Shown here in pieces: positions 11,806 to 21,599 of a DNA stretch of 64,000 bases. The DNA comes from Isoetes taiwanensis (taxonomy: Eukaryota > Streptophyta > Lycopodiopsida > Isoetales > Isoetaceae), in contig JAJEKV010000026.1 of NCBI GenBank assembly GCA_021234155.1, positions 990,001-1,054,000 on the forward strand. The letters run 5' to 3'. Below the pieces are notes generated by a model. It saw only the letters and a list, made by a program, of their open reading frames with translations. It had not been told where the DNA came from and made no database searches. Made by a program: the position numbers and the translations under genes. Within the stretch, counting starts at the first letter, position 1; each line of letters starts with the position of its first letter.

Positions 11806-12900
11806 AAGGAATTTAAAACCCCATTATGACAAATGGAGAAGATGGTTAAATAAGACATAAATATAATATTGTGCTAGGCCCTTGGCATTAAAGTGCCATG
11901 ACCAGAATGTAAGGTATTATGTATTAGCATGTTTTAAGGTTGTCTAAAAAAACTGGGCAACAATTTCGTCTATAAACATCTTTAAGTTTAACGAAAATGA
12001 TTATCTTAACTATAAGGACTTCTAATCATCTTTAGTTGATGTCAAAATTTTAAGCTATGTTATTGTTGTATAGCCCTCAAATGATGCACACATTTTGCCA
12101 AAGTGGATGTTTAGAGTTGAAGGGACTCTATCCGTGCATTACATGACGTAGAAATAATACTTTGCTTTTGCATATGAATGCTATACAGAAATAGAAAATT
12201 TCATACCTTGTAAACACAGGTAGAAAATTTCCAGAATCTCTAAATTTGATGCCACAAAGAATGGAGTCTATATCAGCTAGGGAGCCCGAGCCACCATCGC
12301 GAAGCAGAAGGAGTTCCGCGGGACCTATAGGTACCACAATCGCCTTGTTTTATTTTTTTGCTTTTGCCCCCTTTTTTTTTGCCCTTTTCTATCCTAAGTT
12401 CACACAACTCTAAAGCAATGGACAAAAGAATAAGTTTTCTCTACGTACTGAAATAATAATACGTTCTCTCTACGTACTTGTAGAACTGACCTAAGCCTAT
12501 ATCAGAGACCTAAGCTTATACTAGGGACTAACCGGTCAGGCGCAAACATCCTAATCGGCTGTGGAACTGGTGGCGCCACAGCCATTGCATCATGGCCCGC
12601 ATCTATTCCCACCATATCTATATTAAAAGATTACAAAAGAACCATAAGCATGTAACTTTCTAGAAACGTATAGTAAAAACTGCTAACAAAAAACACCTTG
12701 CAAACAAGCAAATCATGAATTATAAATGAATTGAATTCGCTAGTTTTTCATCGTCATAACATTATCAACTTTTGATTGTGCATAATAAATCATTCAAGCT
12801 AGTGTCCATTTGAGTGGATATGGAAGGCTCGTTTCAAGGCGCTTTTTATGTTGCACCTGAGCTTAATATATTGCATTAGGCTTTTTGTTACTGCCACAGA
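11806..12900. other. No gene recognised
   Basis: This is intergenic sequence downstream of the CACTA gene. No open frame of convincing composition was seen. Confidence 0.4.
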
Positions 12901-12903
12901 CAT

Positions 12904-12944
12904 ATGAGGAGGAGGAGGAGGAGGGGGAGGAGGAGGAGGAGAGA
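12904..12944 (+). repeat. (GGA)n microsatellite
   Basis: About 13 GGA units with one GGG interruption. On the minus strand they give a false leucine-rich reading frame. Confidence 0.9.
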
Positions 12945-13993
12945 TGCAATGAAATTACACTTCGAGTGTTTTTGCATTAATATTTGAACGCGATACAAGT
13001 TTTGCTTTTGCTTTTGCGTCAGCCCTTTCATGTTTCTAATATATCCCATAGGAAGTAAAAACTTCAAAGATGATTGATGGTTGTCAAATTGAAAATGCGC
13101 TCCACCTTCAAGCATTCAAGATGAAAAGGATCCAAAAATCTTTTATTAAAATTAAGCTATTCTTCAAGGAACTAGATGCAATTATTTATCTACTAATTGC
13201 ATTAGAAAACAAATATGCTGGACCAGAAGGAAATTTTTTTCTAACCTTGTATATCGTGCTCCAAGCCGTAACTCAAAAACCCGGCTGAGCTCCTACATAT
13301 TGAATACTCTTACTGCATAAAATTCCATCCATTTGCGTTTATTTTTAGTGCACAGAAAGAAAGAAAGAAAGATTACTGCATAAAGCAAAATTATTAACAA
13401 ATTTATTTTTATAGCATCCAATTCAAAATCCAAGAGAACTAGGCCACTCAAAATCCAATTCAAATTATTGCATAAGAATTGTAAAGATTTGTGGGGATGC
13501 TGTGACTGGAAAGCACCTGATTCTGCACTTACCATTGGTTTGCGGGCCATACACAATCCCATAATGCAATTGCATACCATCCTGGGGAATGCTATCCAAG
13601 AAGATCTTTAAACGAGTTTGAATTTATCATAGTTGAAGTTCCTGTTATTTACAGATTATTCTGTTTAGGAAACACTTTTTCAGTTCTTGTTCAAGGTCTC
13701 GTTTATGCTAGGAAATAGAGGAATCTTTTATTCAAACGGGTCGTTGTTTGTTTATACCTGTCAAATTGCCTTTCCTGTTATATTAAGTAATGATCTGTGA
13801 AACGATTTTCCGATAAATGATGTCAAATATTGTGCTATACTTGACTCCTCCCTTTGTTTTTTAAGAGACATTCTTATTGTTCTTGAGCAGATAGCAGTGC
13901 AGATGGAATTAATATGTGCAATAAGCTCACTCAGAGTGGCTGTGCCATCATACTTGTAGCCTGCAGAGGCTCGGTAGAGTGTTTTGATGGTTG

Positions 13994-14187
13994 TGCAGGA
14001 GCTGTGTGAGAATTGTAAACAAGAAAGATGTTTATCTCACTGAATTTGCTCTTGAAATGGACTACCTGCGCTTAAAAAGATTGAGAGGCATTTTGCCTTT
14101 GATGCTTACATAGAAGTTTATAACGAAAGTGTGCGTGATTTGCTTTCTATTGGTAGGCCGCTAATCTTACGTGCAGATAATAAGCAG
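13994..14187 (+). pseudogene. Kinesin-8 motor fragment with an internal deletion
   Basis: The frame from 13994 reads CRSCVRIVNKKDVYLTEFA followed by LEMDYLRLKRLRG. That is the N-terminal part of the plant kinesin-8 motor domain. A one-base slip near 14084 leads to RHFAFDAYIEVYNESVRDLL and SIGRPLILRADNKQ, ending at a donor-like GGTATG. In kinesin-8 motors about 100 residues, including the ATP-binding P-loop, separate the FDA block from the LEVYNE block. Here they are fused directly. The fragment therefore cannot bind nucleotide and is a relic. Kinesin-8s are microtubule plus-end motors. The assignment rests on my memory of the family (YLTEF.., SPGRPLILRED) and is strong for the two blocks. The kinesin-like frame is lost upstream of the first block. 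Confidence 0.75.
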
Positions 14188-14385
14188 GTATGGAGAGAAA
14201 CGTCTCTAATATAATAACAACAATTTTAACAAGCTATTCAATTTGACCTCAATATCTTCACAACTGGCATCAATTGGCATAATGTAAATTTGCCTCTGGC
14301 TTTTAGAGTTCTGCTTGGATAAAAAAGTAGTGTTCTGTTCCACATCTTCTTTTTTATTTTTGGATGTGGTTGGGGTTCTGTGCCA

Positions 14386-14407
14386 GGAACGCCGCATGCG
14401 GCGTTCC
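14386..14407. repeat. Perfect 22-bp palindrome, half-site GGAACGCCGCA
   Basis: The half-site GGAACGCCGCA is followed immediately by its reverse complement, with no loop. The centre is the GCATGC core also seen in the array at 14975-15463. Confidence 0.85.
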
Positions 14408-14974
14408 CTTCCAGTTTGCGCCCCCCTTACGAGACGCGAGCTGGCAGCATTGATAGCCAGTTTTTGAATTGGCCAAGGTGCCGCCAAGAGTTTTGATGCT
14501 CCCTAGCTCCCGCTACGAACTTTTGCCTCGAGATTTTTTTCCTGCTCTATACGGTTTTGGCACCTCAGAATTTCTTGCCCCCTCAAAAATTTTTCAGCTG
14601 TGTTCTGTTGCTGGATTGTGTATTTTGGTGGAGGTGAGTATTCAAATTCGAGCAAGAATGGAAATGCATCCTTGCTGCTGCTCAACTTGCTATGGTTATT
14701 TGACAGGATTAAAGCTTTTGGACGTCTTCCTTTACCGAGAATGAAAAACTCTTTTCCTTCTCTAAGTATTTTGAGCCATCATGCCTATCAGGTAAGCGCA
14801 TGTATCTTTAAAATCCAGCAGGTAAGCGCACTTTTCTTTACAGGTTTCTTGGGGTATCCTTATGGTTAGATGCAACATATTCTTCTCTGGATAAACGCAG
14901 CAATGAAGAACATACATCATCTGACAATTTGTCTAGACATTGATTTCTGGCACAACAGGAGAAAGGTCATTTAG

Positions 14975-15463
14975 CGACGTCTCTAGCGACGTCTGGGTCA
15001 CGTCCATGCGACGTCTGACCACATGACACAGACATGATACAGACGTCGCTAGAGACACGTCGCATGCGACGCGCGTCGCATGCGACGTCTGCAGACATGA
15101 CACATACGTGACATACACGTGACGTGGACGTGACAGATACGTGACAGAGACGTCGCATGCGACGTACACCGGACGTCGCAGCCACGTGTACTATTTTAAA
15201 AAAAAATCCACGTGGAATATAAAAAAATCCACGTGTAATGTAAAAAGCCACGTGTATACGTCGCATGCGACGTGACGTAAAAAAAATTGAAAAATCCACG
15301 TGTAATAAAAAAGCCACGTGTAATGTAAAAAAAGCCACGTGTATACGTTGCATGCGACGTTGCGTAAAAAAATTAAAAAATCCACGTGTAATAAAAAAGC
15401 CACGTGTAATGAAAAATCCACGTGCAATTAAAAAAAGCCACGTGTATACGTCGCATGCGACGT
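14975..15463. repeat. Dense ACGT-core palindrome and G-box array
   Basis: The left half (14975-15180) is a string of GACGTC, CACGTGAC and GACGTCGCATGCGACG words. The right half (15183-15463) is a tandem repeat of about 85-90 bp made of CCACGTGTAAT blocks, A-rich spacers and the 16-bp palindrome ACGTCGCATGCGACGT. CACGTG occurs at 15116 and then 11 times between 15183 and 15444. The long palindrome is at 15150, 15258, 15345 (one mismatch) and 15448. CACGTG and ACGTC are the core sites of plant bZIP and bHLH factors, which is established knowledge. That they bind anything here is inference. Frames through the array are repeat translations, not genes. Confidence 0.9.
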
Positions 15464-15605
15464 CCAGAAAAAAAAATAAAAAAAAAATAAAAAAATAAAG
15501 AAAATGTTTTGCTCAAATAATTATTACAATATGATGTACAAGAGGCAAAAAGGCATGTCACCTTTTTGGGTTGCCCCTAGGGGGGCAATCCCTTGTTTAT
15601 GTGGG

Positions 15606-15656
15606 TTTTTGGCATATTCATGGTATATGCTAGCATATACCTAGAATATGCCAAAA
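15606..15656. repeat. 51-bp near-perfect hairpin
   Basis: The arms run from TTTTTGGCATATTC to GAATATGCCAAAAA with two mismatches in 25 bp. The centre GGTATATGCTAGCATATACC is a perfect 20-bp palindrome. The structure could be a foldback remnant. No transcript evidence can be given. Confidence 0.8.
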
Positions 15657-15659
15657 ACT

Positions 15660-17985
15660 GCTAAAAACCTGCTGTAAGCTGTAAATGCTAGGTCATCCCT
15701 GTTGCCAGGCGGCTGCTGTGCATACCGGCTAACCGGAAGTTTGGAAGCGTGGCTTCACTCGATCGATAGAATGAGCATAGGACTTCATCCGAGCTGATGC
15801 TGGAAGCTTAGGTAACTCTGTTTTTCCAAGTATAAGCTCTAAAGTGGCAAACTTTCACATTATCCAGGTGACGGCAAGAAAGTTCAAGATCTTATGCCTA
15901 GGTAAGCAGGTTTGAAGAATTTTCTGTTAGCAGGTGTTGTGAACATTAATTGAATGTAAGATGTGGCAAATACCAGGCTTTTGAACAGGGCCGTTGTGGC
16001 AAATAAAAGGTTTTGTTGTACCAAAGTGGAAGCTAGATGAGGCAGTGGCATGTATTCATGATAGCAAAACATTGTGCTAGAGGAAGATTTTTCGTGATCT
16101 CTGACCCATCGATTCACCTCGGGCAGTGGATAGGTACATGTAGCCACCACTATGAATCCTGCAGGATCGAAATATGCTGAAACATTCTCACAGAAATATT
16201 CTGGAAGACATGGATCTGGCATTGCCAAAGTATACATGGATAGCTTTTCTCTTACACATGCATGAATCATCTGAATGGATCTCGGCTAATTCCCAGAGGT
16301 TTCTGAGCTAGTGGTGTTTAACATCCTCTATATGTTTTTAGGATTTGCAGCAAGGAGTCTATCAGGAGACATAAATAAATACCTTATATGAAGAAAGGTG
16401 AGTAAGATCACCAACGAGCACGTGTTGATCCTTATCTTAAAATACCTTGAATAGCAGTAGGCTCAAAGCACATGCAAATCAGACCCACATGGTCTATCCA
16501 TTGTTTGTTTACTTACAATGTGAGCCGTCTTTGCAGCATACATGCATCCTGTTTATTTTTGCAGAGCATGACCAAATGTGCAATATGGCTGGGTAAGTGC
16601 TTACACATGTCCCATTGCAATATGGCTGGGTATGTGCAGATATGTGGGTTTGATTTAGAGAATCATTCCAAGAGACTACCTGCAAAATGGATCTTCAGGC
16701 CACAGAATTTATCATGACATTTGCGAGGATCTTTTTTTTTTGGCACTCCAGTACCATCATCTGGATAAGATGAGGAGAAACATTTGCATTGAACAATTCA
16801 TGGAAAGTCAATTTGCACTTTTGGGTTGGTGAACATCATTGATGTTCTACATGGTCTCATGGAAGGGCATTTGTTGTGCTATGAGGATGAAGATAACAAA
16901 GACAATTTCTAATGTAAGTATCTACATGCTGTACATGTCTGATCCTCAGTTATGCAGTGTTAGTGGGCAGTTATTTGAATCATTTTTTAAATTGCACTAA
17001 GAGTTTGCTTTAGAATAAACCACATTTGATCATGTGATGGAGCCTTTCTAGCAGCTCCAAAAATATAGTGCAAGTAGTACGTACAAGGCATATAAGAAGA
17101 TTAGTTCAAATATTGCTTCAAGCATTGATTCTTCAGAATGTTTCTGCCATAGTTATTGGCAGCATTATTCTAAGGTAATCTTTGAATCGTTAAGAAGTTG
17201 CATAGGCAGATTAAAGGCCTTGGATACACATTATCTGCATAGTTTAATTATAAAGAGATGTATGTTATCTTATTAAACATGTGCTTGCAGTCTTTCCACC
17301 ACCTAGGGGTACAAACAGACAGGAATTTTATCAAGTATTTCAAAAGTGTATTTCTAAAGCCTTGATCCATGACCAGGTGAGTGGAGCAAAAGTAGAGGAG
17401 AATTTTCTAAAGTAAGCCTTTGCAGCATGGGTTTGATATACCAACCTGCAGGGCATTACTTTGCTTCCAACTCTGGAAGGACAATTGACTAGCAGAATCT
17501 TACTCTGCAAATGGAAGTCTGTCATACCCAAACCACTTGCAAATTTTGGCATGGTCTGTCTTTGTTTCATTCGAAGTGTTGTACAAAATTCTAGCTTTGC
17601 ATTCTCTATTTGGATCACATTTATATACTAAAATATCTTTCATATTGCGGAATCACATTGAAGTTCTGTAGAAGAAAATGCTTATATGGAAATGAGGCTT
17701 CAAATCCTAGCCGCATTTGATCCAACCAAAGTTCTTATTCATGCTTAGCTATGTATCTTAACACACATCGCAATGCTTTGCAAAAAGGTCCCAACAAGTC
17801 CCACCAGCTTTATAATGATAAATGCACGTATTCAACAAGGAAGCCAAATGTACAAGAAATGAACAATAGTAAAACTAAAATGAGAGCATGTTTCCCTTAC
17901 AATTTCCTCGCTCACAATTCAAGGCTGTGATATAAATATACAATTAACACACACAAACAACTACTAGGTGTCTAACACCTATTAT
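15660..17985. other. Non-coding stretch without a recognised gene
   Basis: Minus-strand frames at 15884-16270 and 17340-17618 are open for 128 and 92 codons, but I recognise no domain in either. I do not call them genes. Confidence 0.4.
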
Positions 17986-17986
17986 T

Positions 17987-18078
17987 CCCTTGAAACTCTC
18001 AATGGAGTATGTATCCATGCTAGGCTTAATATCCCTTGAAACTCTCAATGGAGTATGTATCCATCCTAGGCTTAATGT
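17987..18078. repeat. 46-bp tandem duplication
   Basis: CCCTTGAAACTCTCAATGG and what follows is repeated once with period 46 and a single visible base change (ATGCTAGG against ATCCTAGG). Confidence 0.85.
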
Positions 18079-19097
18079 TAGGTCCGTTGCAGTTTTAGGT
18101 GTATCTATGCATGCGTGCTTACAACACATTTCTAACAAAGTCAGACTATATTTACATTTTACGTGGCGATTGTAGTGTCGTCCAATTTTACTTGGGTCTC
18201 ACAGCTTTTATAACCAACTCAACATTAGTATTTTGCCACATAACAATTTTCCTTTTGATGTTATGCATAGTCCATAGAGTTTACAAGGGAGCATAAGTGT
18301 GCAAGAGATTTAAGAGGCATTTATAGTGGCCTTTAATATTTGGTTATTAATGTTTGTAGACATGGGTGGACAAAATTAGGAGGAATATACACGTCCATGG
18401 AGCTGGGAATTTGTTGAGTGAGGATGATATGCTTGGACGTGCAGGGCAGTTAGACGTTGTACATGATTTGGTTGGAAACATGCCATTTCACCCTCCTACA
18501 AGTTCATGGATTTATTTGATTGGTTCTTATAGGATATTAAGAGGATTGGGTTGTGCTAATACTTAAATGATTATTATAAGGGCCAACTTTGGAAGACTCA
18601 TCACAAAATGAAAAAGTCCTAAAGCATGGTTCCACATGTTCTATAGTGCCCATGCATGACAACCATATTGATCATATCCATTTTTTAGTTACATATTCCT
18701 TGTTTATGTTTGTACACGTAAAATGTTGGTGATATGGCATGCCAGAACCATCATATGAGAAAAGGGAAAGAAGCAGATAGAAACCAGATTTGAGTTGCTG
18801 TCAGAATCTTCATGGGAATAAACATGCACAGGAAAATCATATAAGATCAATCTAGTACTTTACGATATTGTAACTTCCTTATAAATGAGAATGAGAGTTT
18901 ATATATTGTAATGTCTATTTGGTCTTTCTGCTGGAACATGAAGGTCAGAAATAGGATGGCATGAATGCAGCATATGATGGAGAAGATTACCATGATTACA
19001 TTGCAGGGCATAACTTTAGAAGATTTTTAGTGGCCATCTTACATCTAATATTTGCAAAGTATATTTAATTGGTGCGCACCATCCACCTCACTAGATG

Positions 19098-19643
19098 GTG
19101 TTGTCTCAAGTTTTTGAAGGATGTGGACAGGTCGAGATGGTTGAGGTATGTTAATTCTCATTATCTTTCTGTATATTGTAGTTCCCAGTTTTGTTTTTAA
19201 TAAGCTCTTATTCTGTAAACTACATTTCTATATGATACCGTGGCCCCAAACTAAAAGCTCGGCTTTACCAAAGCACTTACAGATCAACTAATAGCCCCAA
19301 ACTTTCTCAGTTATGAAGGATTTGCATATTTCATTGATGGTGTTCTATTTATGACAGATGGGTACTGCAGATGCCATTCTGGACCTTGTTAGCAGTGGGA
19401 CAACACTTCACGAAAATAATCTTAAGGAAATAGAAGGTGACAAAGTTAAGTCTAGTTAGGTAAGCTTTTACTTCTGGAAAATATGTTGTAATCTCTTTTT
19501 AAACTGAATGCCAGCATCTTAATATTTCAGGGCGTTCTAATTGCTAGTAGGAAAGCACCATTGGAGTGCCAGGAGCCTTGGAGGTTGTCCATGAAATGCT
19601 TGAACGTCTGGATACACATCTTAGAGCTAGGAATCAATTATTG
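19098..19643 (+). pseudogene. ATP phosphoribosyltransferase (HISN1-type) fragment
   Basis: Three exon-like blocks remain. The first ends at 19145 before GGTATG and reads FEGCGQVEMVE. The second (19358-19459, after GACAG) reads [20 protein letters not shown] then [13 protein letters not shown]. The third (19531-19643, after TTTCAG) reads GVLIASRKA, then after a slip GALEVVHEMLERLDTHLRA. This is the order at the C-terminal half of plant HISN1, the first enzyme of histidine synthesis (ATP plus phosphoribosyl pyrophosphate, plastid). Two lesions are visible: a TAG where the exon should end in CAG (19457-19459), and a frame slip near 19555. The N-terminal catalytic half is absent. It is a retained intron-containing fragment, so it was not copied from mRNA. 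Confidence 0.8.
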
Positions 19644-20049
19644 GTAGAGAGTTCAAATTATATAACTATCAATGAGAGTATTGGCTATTTTTTTTCCACC
19701 AACTACATCCTACTCCAACAACACTTCAACACCTAAGCAGAACTTAGTAATGCAAATGCGTACCAACACGTTCACAAAATGTCAATGTCTTAAAATAGCA
19801 ATTTCGATTCAAACACTCTATTGTCTACAACTACAACTTAAGCCACTTCACTCTCCGGCCATGGAGGGCAACCCTCCATGCGCAGCACCTTGTTTTTTAA
19901 TTGCAAATCGTGTATTGTATTTAAAATTTTAAATAATTACAAAAGACTCGTTAAGGGGAGTATCCACCCTCTGTAAGGGATGGTTTAGGAGGTGGTCTAT
20001 GTATTACCAACAGATGGTGGCACTGGCAGATTCTGATGCGTAGAATGGG

Positions 20050-20700
20050 CAATTGGATGCGGGCTATGCTGCCACTCTGTGGGATGTCTCTACTCTTGCA
20101 AAGCCCAAGATAGAGCACTATCACGCTCAGATTAATCCCGACCTTGAGCATGGACCCCATCGGTACTTGAAAGCACACATCTCTGTGAAGAAACGGAGAG
20201 CTATTGCTGCCATAAGGACGGGATCCCATTATCTCAGAATTGAAACAGGTCGCTGGGGGGTGAATGGCAGGCACGGGATCCCCAGGGAGGAGAGGATATG
20301 TCAGTGTTGTGAGATGCACGTGATAGAGGATGAGCACCATGCCCTCTAGCGGTGCCCAACATATGCCCATGTCCGAGCCGTGCACACTGATCTTAGATGC
20401 TCTGACACACCGCTACATCAGTTACTCACATCACCTATGGTAGCGCGACTGGGAGCTTACATCCTGCAGATTTCGGCCGTCAGACTTGCTCTTCGGGGGC
20501 ATGGTATTTGAGAGCCTACTGTTAGGGTTTTTCCTCCCAAGTGGGGGTTTTTTCATCCCGGTAGTAGGGATCTACTGTACAGTTACATTGTTTGTTTTTG
20601 GTGTTGGGGTTTTTGGCTTTTTGCCTGTCTCTGCATGTACCGTCTCATAGGCCTCTGGCCTCCGTGGACATTAAAATAAACTTCCTTCCTTCCTTCCTTT
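20050..20700 (+). mobile_element. LINE (non-LTR retrotransposon) 3' end
   Basis: The frame at about 20053-20349 reads PHRYLKAHISVKKRRAIAAI, RTGSHYLRIETGRWG, then ERICQCCEMHVIEDEHH, the cysteine/histidine-rich C-terminal tail seen after the reverse transcriptase in many LINEs. A TAG at 20347-20349 interrupts it; beyond it the frame continues with a CPTYAHVRA-like block. Downstream are a TTTTTCCTCCCAAG..GGGGGTTTTTTCATCCCGG block, the phrase TCCGTGGAC at 20661-20669 and a (CTTC)n tail ending at 20699. The element is 5' truncated, as is usual for LINEs. The same tail signature recurs at 29802 and 55667. Confidence 0.75.
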
Positions 20701-20710
20701 TAGCCTAGAG

Positions 20711-21596
20711 CTAATCTCTGTCAGATTCGGTGGAGTAGTCATCCGAGTAAGTAGTTTGAGGACCCCTCTGATTGGATGGCTCTCCACCATAGTTCGACGC
20801 TCCCTCGTCGACCCCCCGCCCCGCGTCCTCGTCTAGGGCTTGGTTGATATCCTCCACTGCTTCCTATAAAAACCAAAAGAATATGGCATTAATGTAGTTC
20901 ATAGAATTATAATAATTACATACAACGCACATTGGCATTTCCGTGATGTGGGATAGTTCCCTCTTCGTATAACTGTTGATATAGATAAACAGCTCCACGT
21001 TCCGTGGCTATTTGTACGTGCTCCTTGCTAGGGGGAAACCCGTATAGATAGGTCTATGACAATATGACGAGTATTAGCTAATGACTTTTAAAGTTCTTAT
21101 TAAAATTAATGTGAACTAATATAGCTCTTACGAATCTATGGCGAAACCCTTTTCGACCACCGGAGCCCAAATGAGACGGAGTTCGTCCACTTGCAGTTGC
21201 TTTGTCAGTTCGAGCTCTATGTTTCTGTTCTGGATCCTTTGCACGTTCGAATACAATCTGATTGCAAGGCACACAACATTATCACAAGTTAAAGTGAACG
21301 AATGGCAAAAAAAATAAAAAATACCTTGATATCTTCCTTGTGGAGATTAAGTGGTTTAGGGACTTTTGACCAATCGCCTCTAACTTTTTTGCAATCCGAC
21401 TTCAGTTTATCAATCACTCTTTGCCTTTGATATAAATCGATAGATCAACGCAATATTAAAATAATAAAAACAAGACTATGACTAGGTCATGTACCTCCTT
21501 TTTCGTATAAGCTCGCCCATCATCGAAACGAGCTTCTTCCAGTTAAAGCTTCTTCCAGTTTAATCGGAAGGTGAAAGTTTCCTCAAGAGAAGCCAT
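20711..21596 (-). pseudogene. Five-exon minus-strand gene remnant, possibly transposon-derived
   Basis: Reading the minus strand from ATG at 21596, five blocks are each bounded by plausible splice sites: 21495-21596, 21325-21424, 21132-21257, about 20930-21053 and 20711-20863. They encode MASLEETFTFRLNWKKL, VIDKLKSDCKKVRGDW, VFERAKDPEQKHRARTDKAT, SGGRKGFRHRF, YGFPPSKEHVQIATERGAVY and an acidic tail ending DDYSTESDRD before a stop. Phases agree across introns 1 to 3. The last junction needs the less usual donor GTGCGT. A 16-bp tandem duplication in exon 1 (near 21530-21561) shifts the frame and creates a stop. The layout, with a basic G/K-rich block followed by a helical block, faintly resembles Transposase_24 (Ptta/En/Spm) proteins. 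I cannot name it firmly. Confidence 0.55.
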
Positions 21597-21599
21597 GTT

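Noticed and set aside
12888-13115. Leucine-rich minus-strand frame
   Set aside because: The leucine run comes from the (GGA)n microsatellite.
14967-15561. Several minus- and plus-strand frames of 60-128 codons across the ACGT array
   Set aside because: They are translations of the tandem repeat (recurring HVAF and HVDF words) and carry no domain.
15884-16270. 128-codon minus-strand frame
   Set aside because: No recognisable domain, no repeated occurrence and no supporting neighbours.
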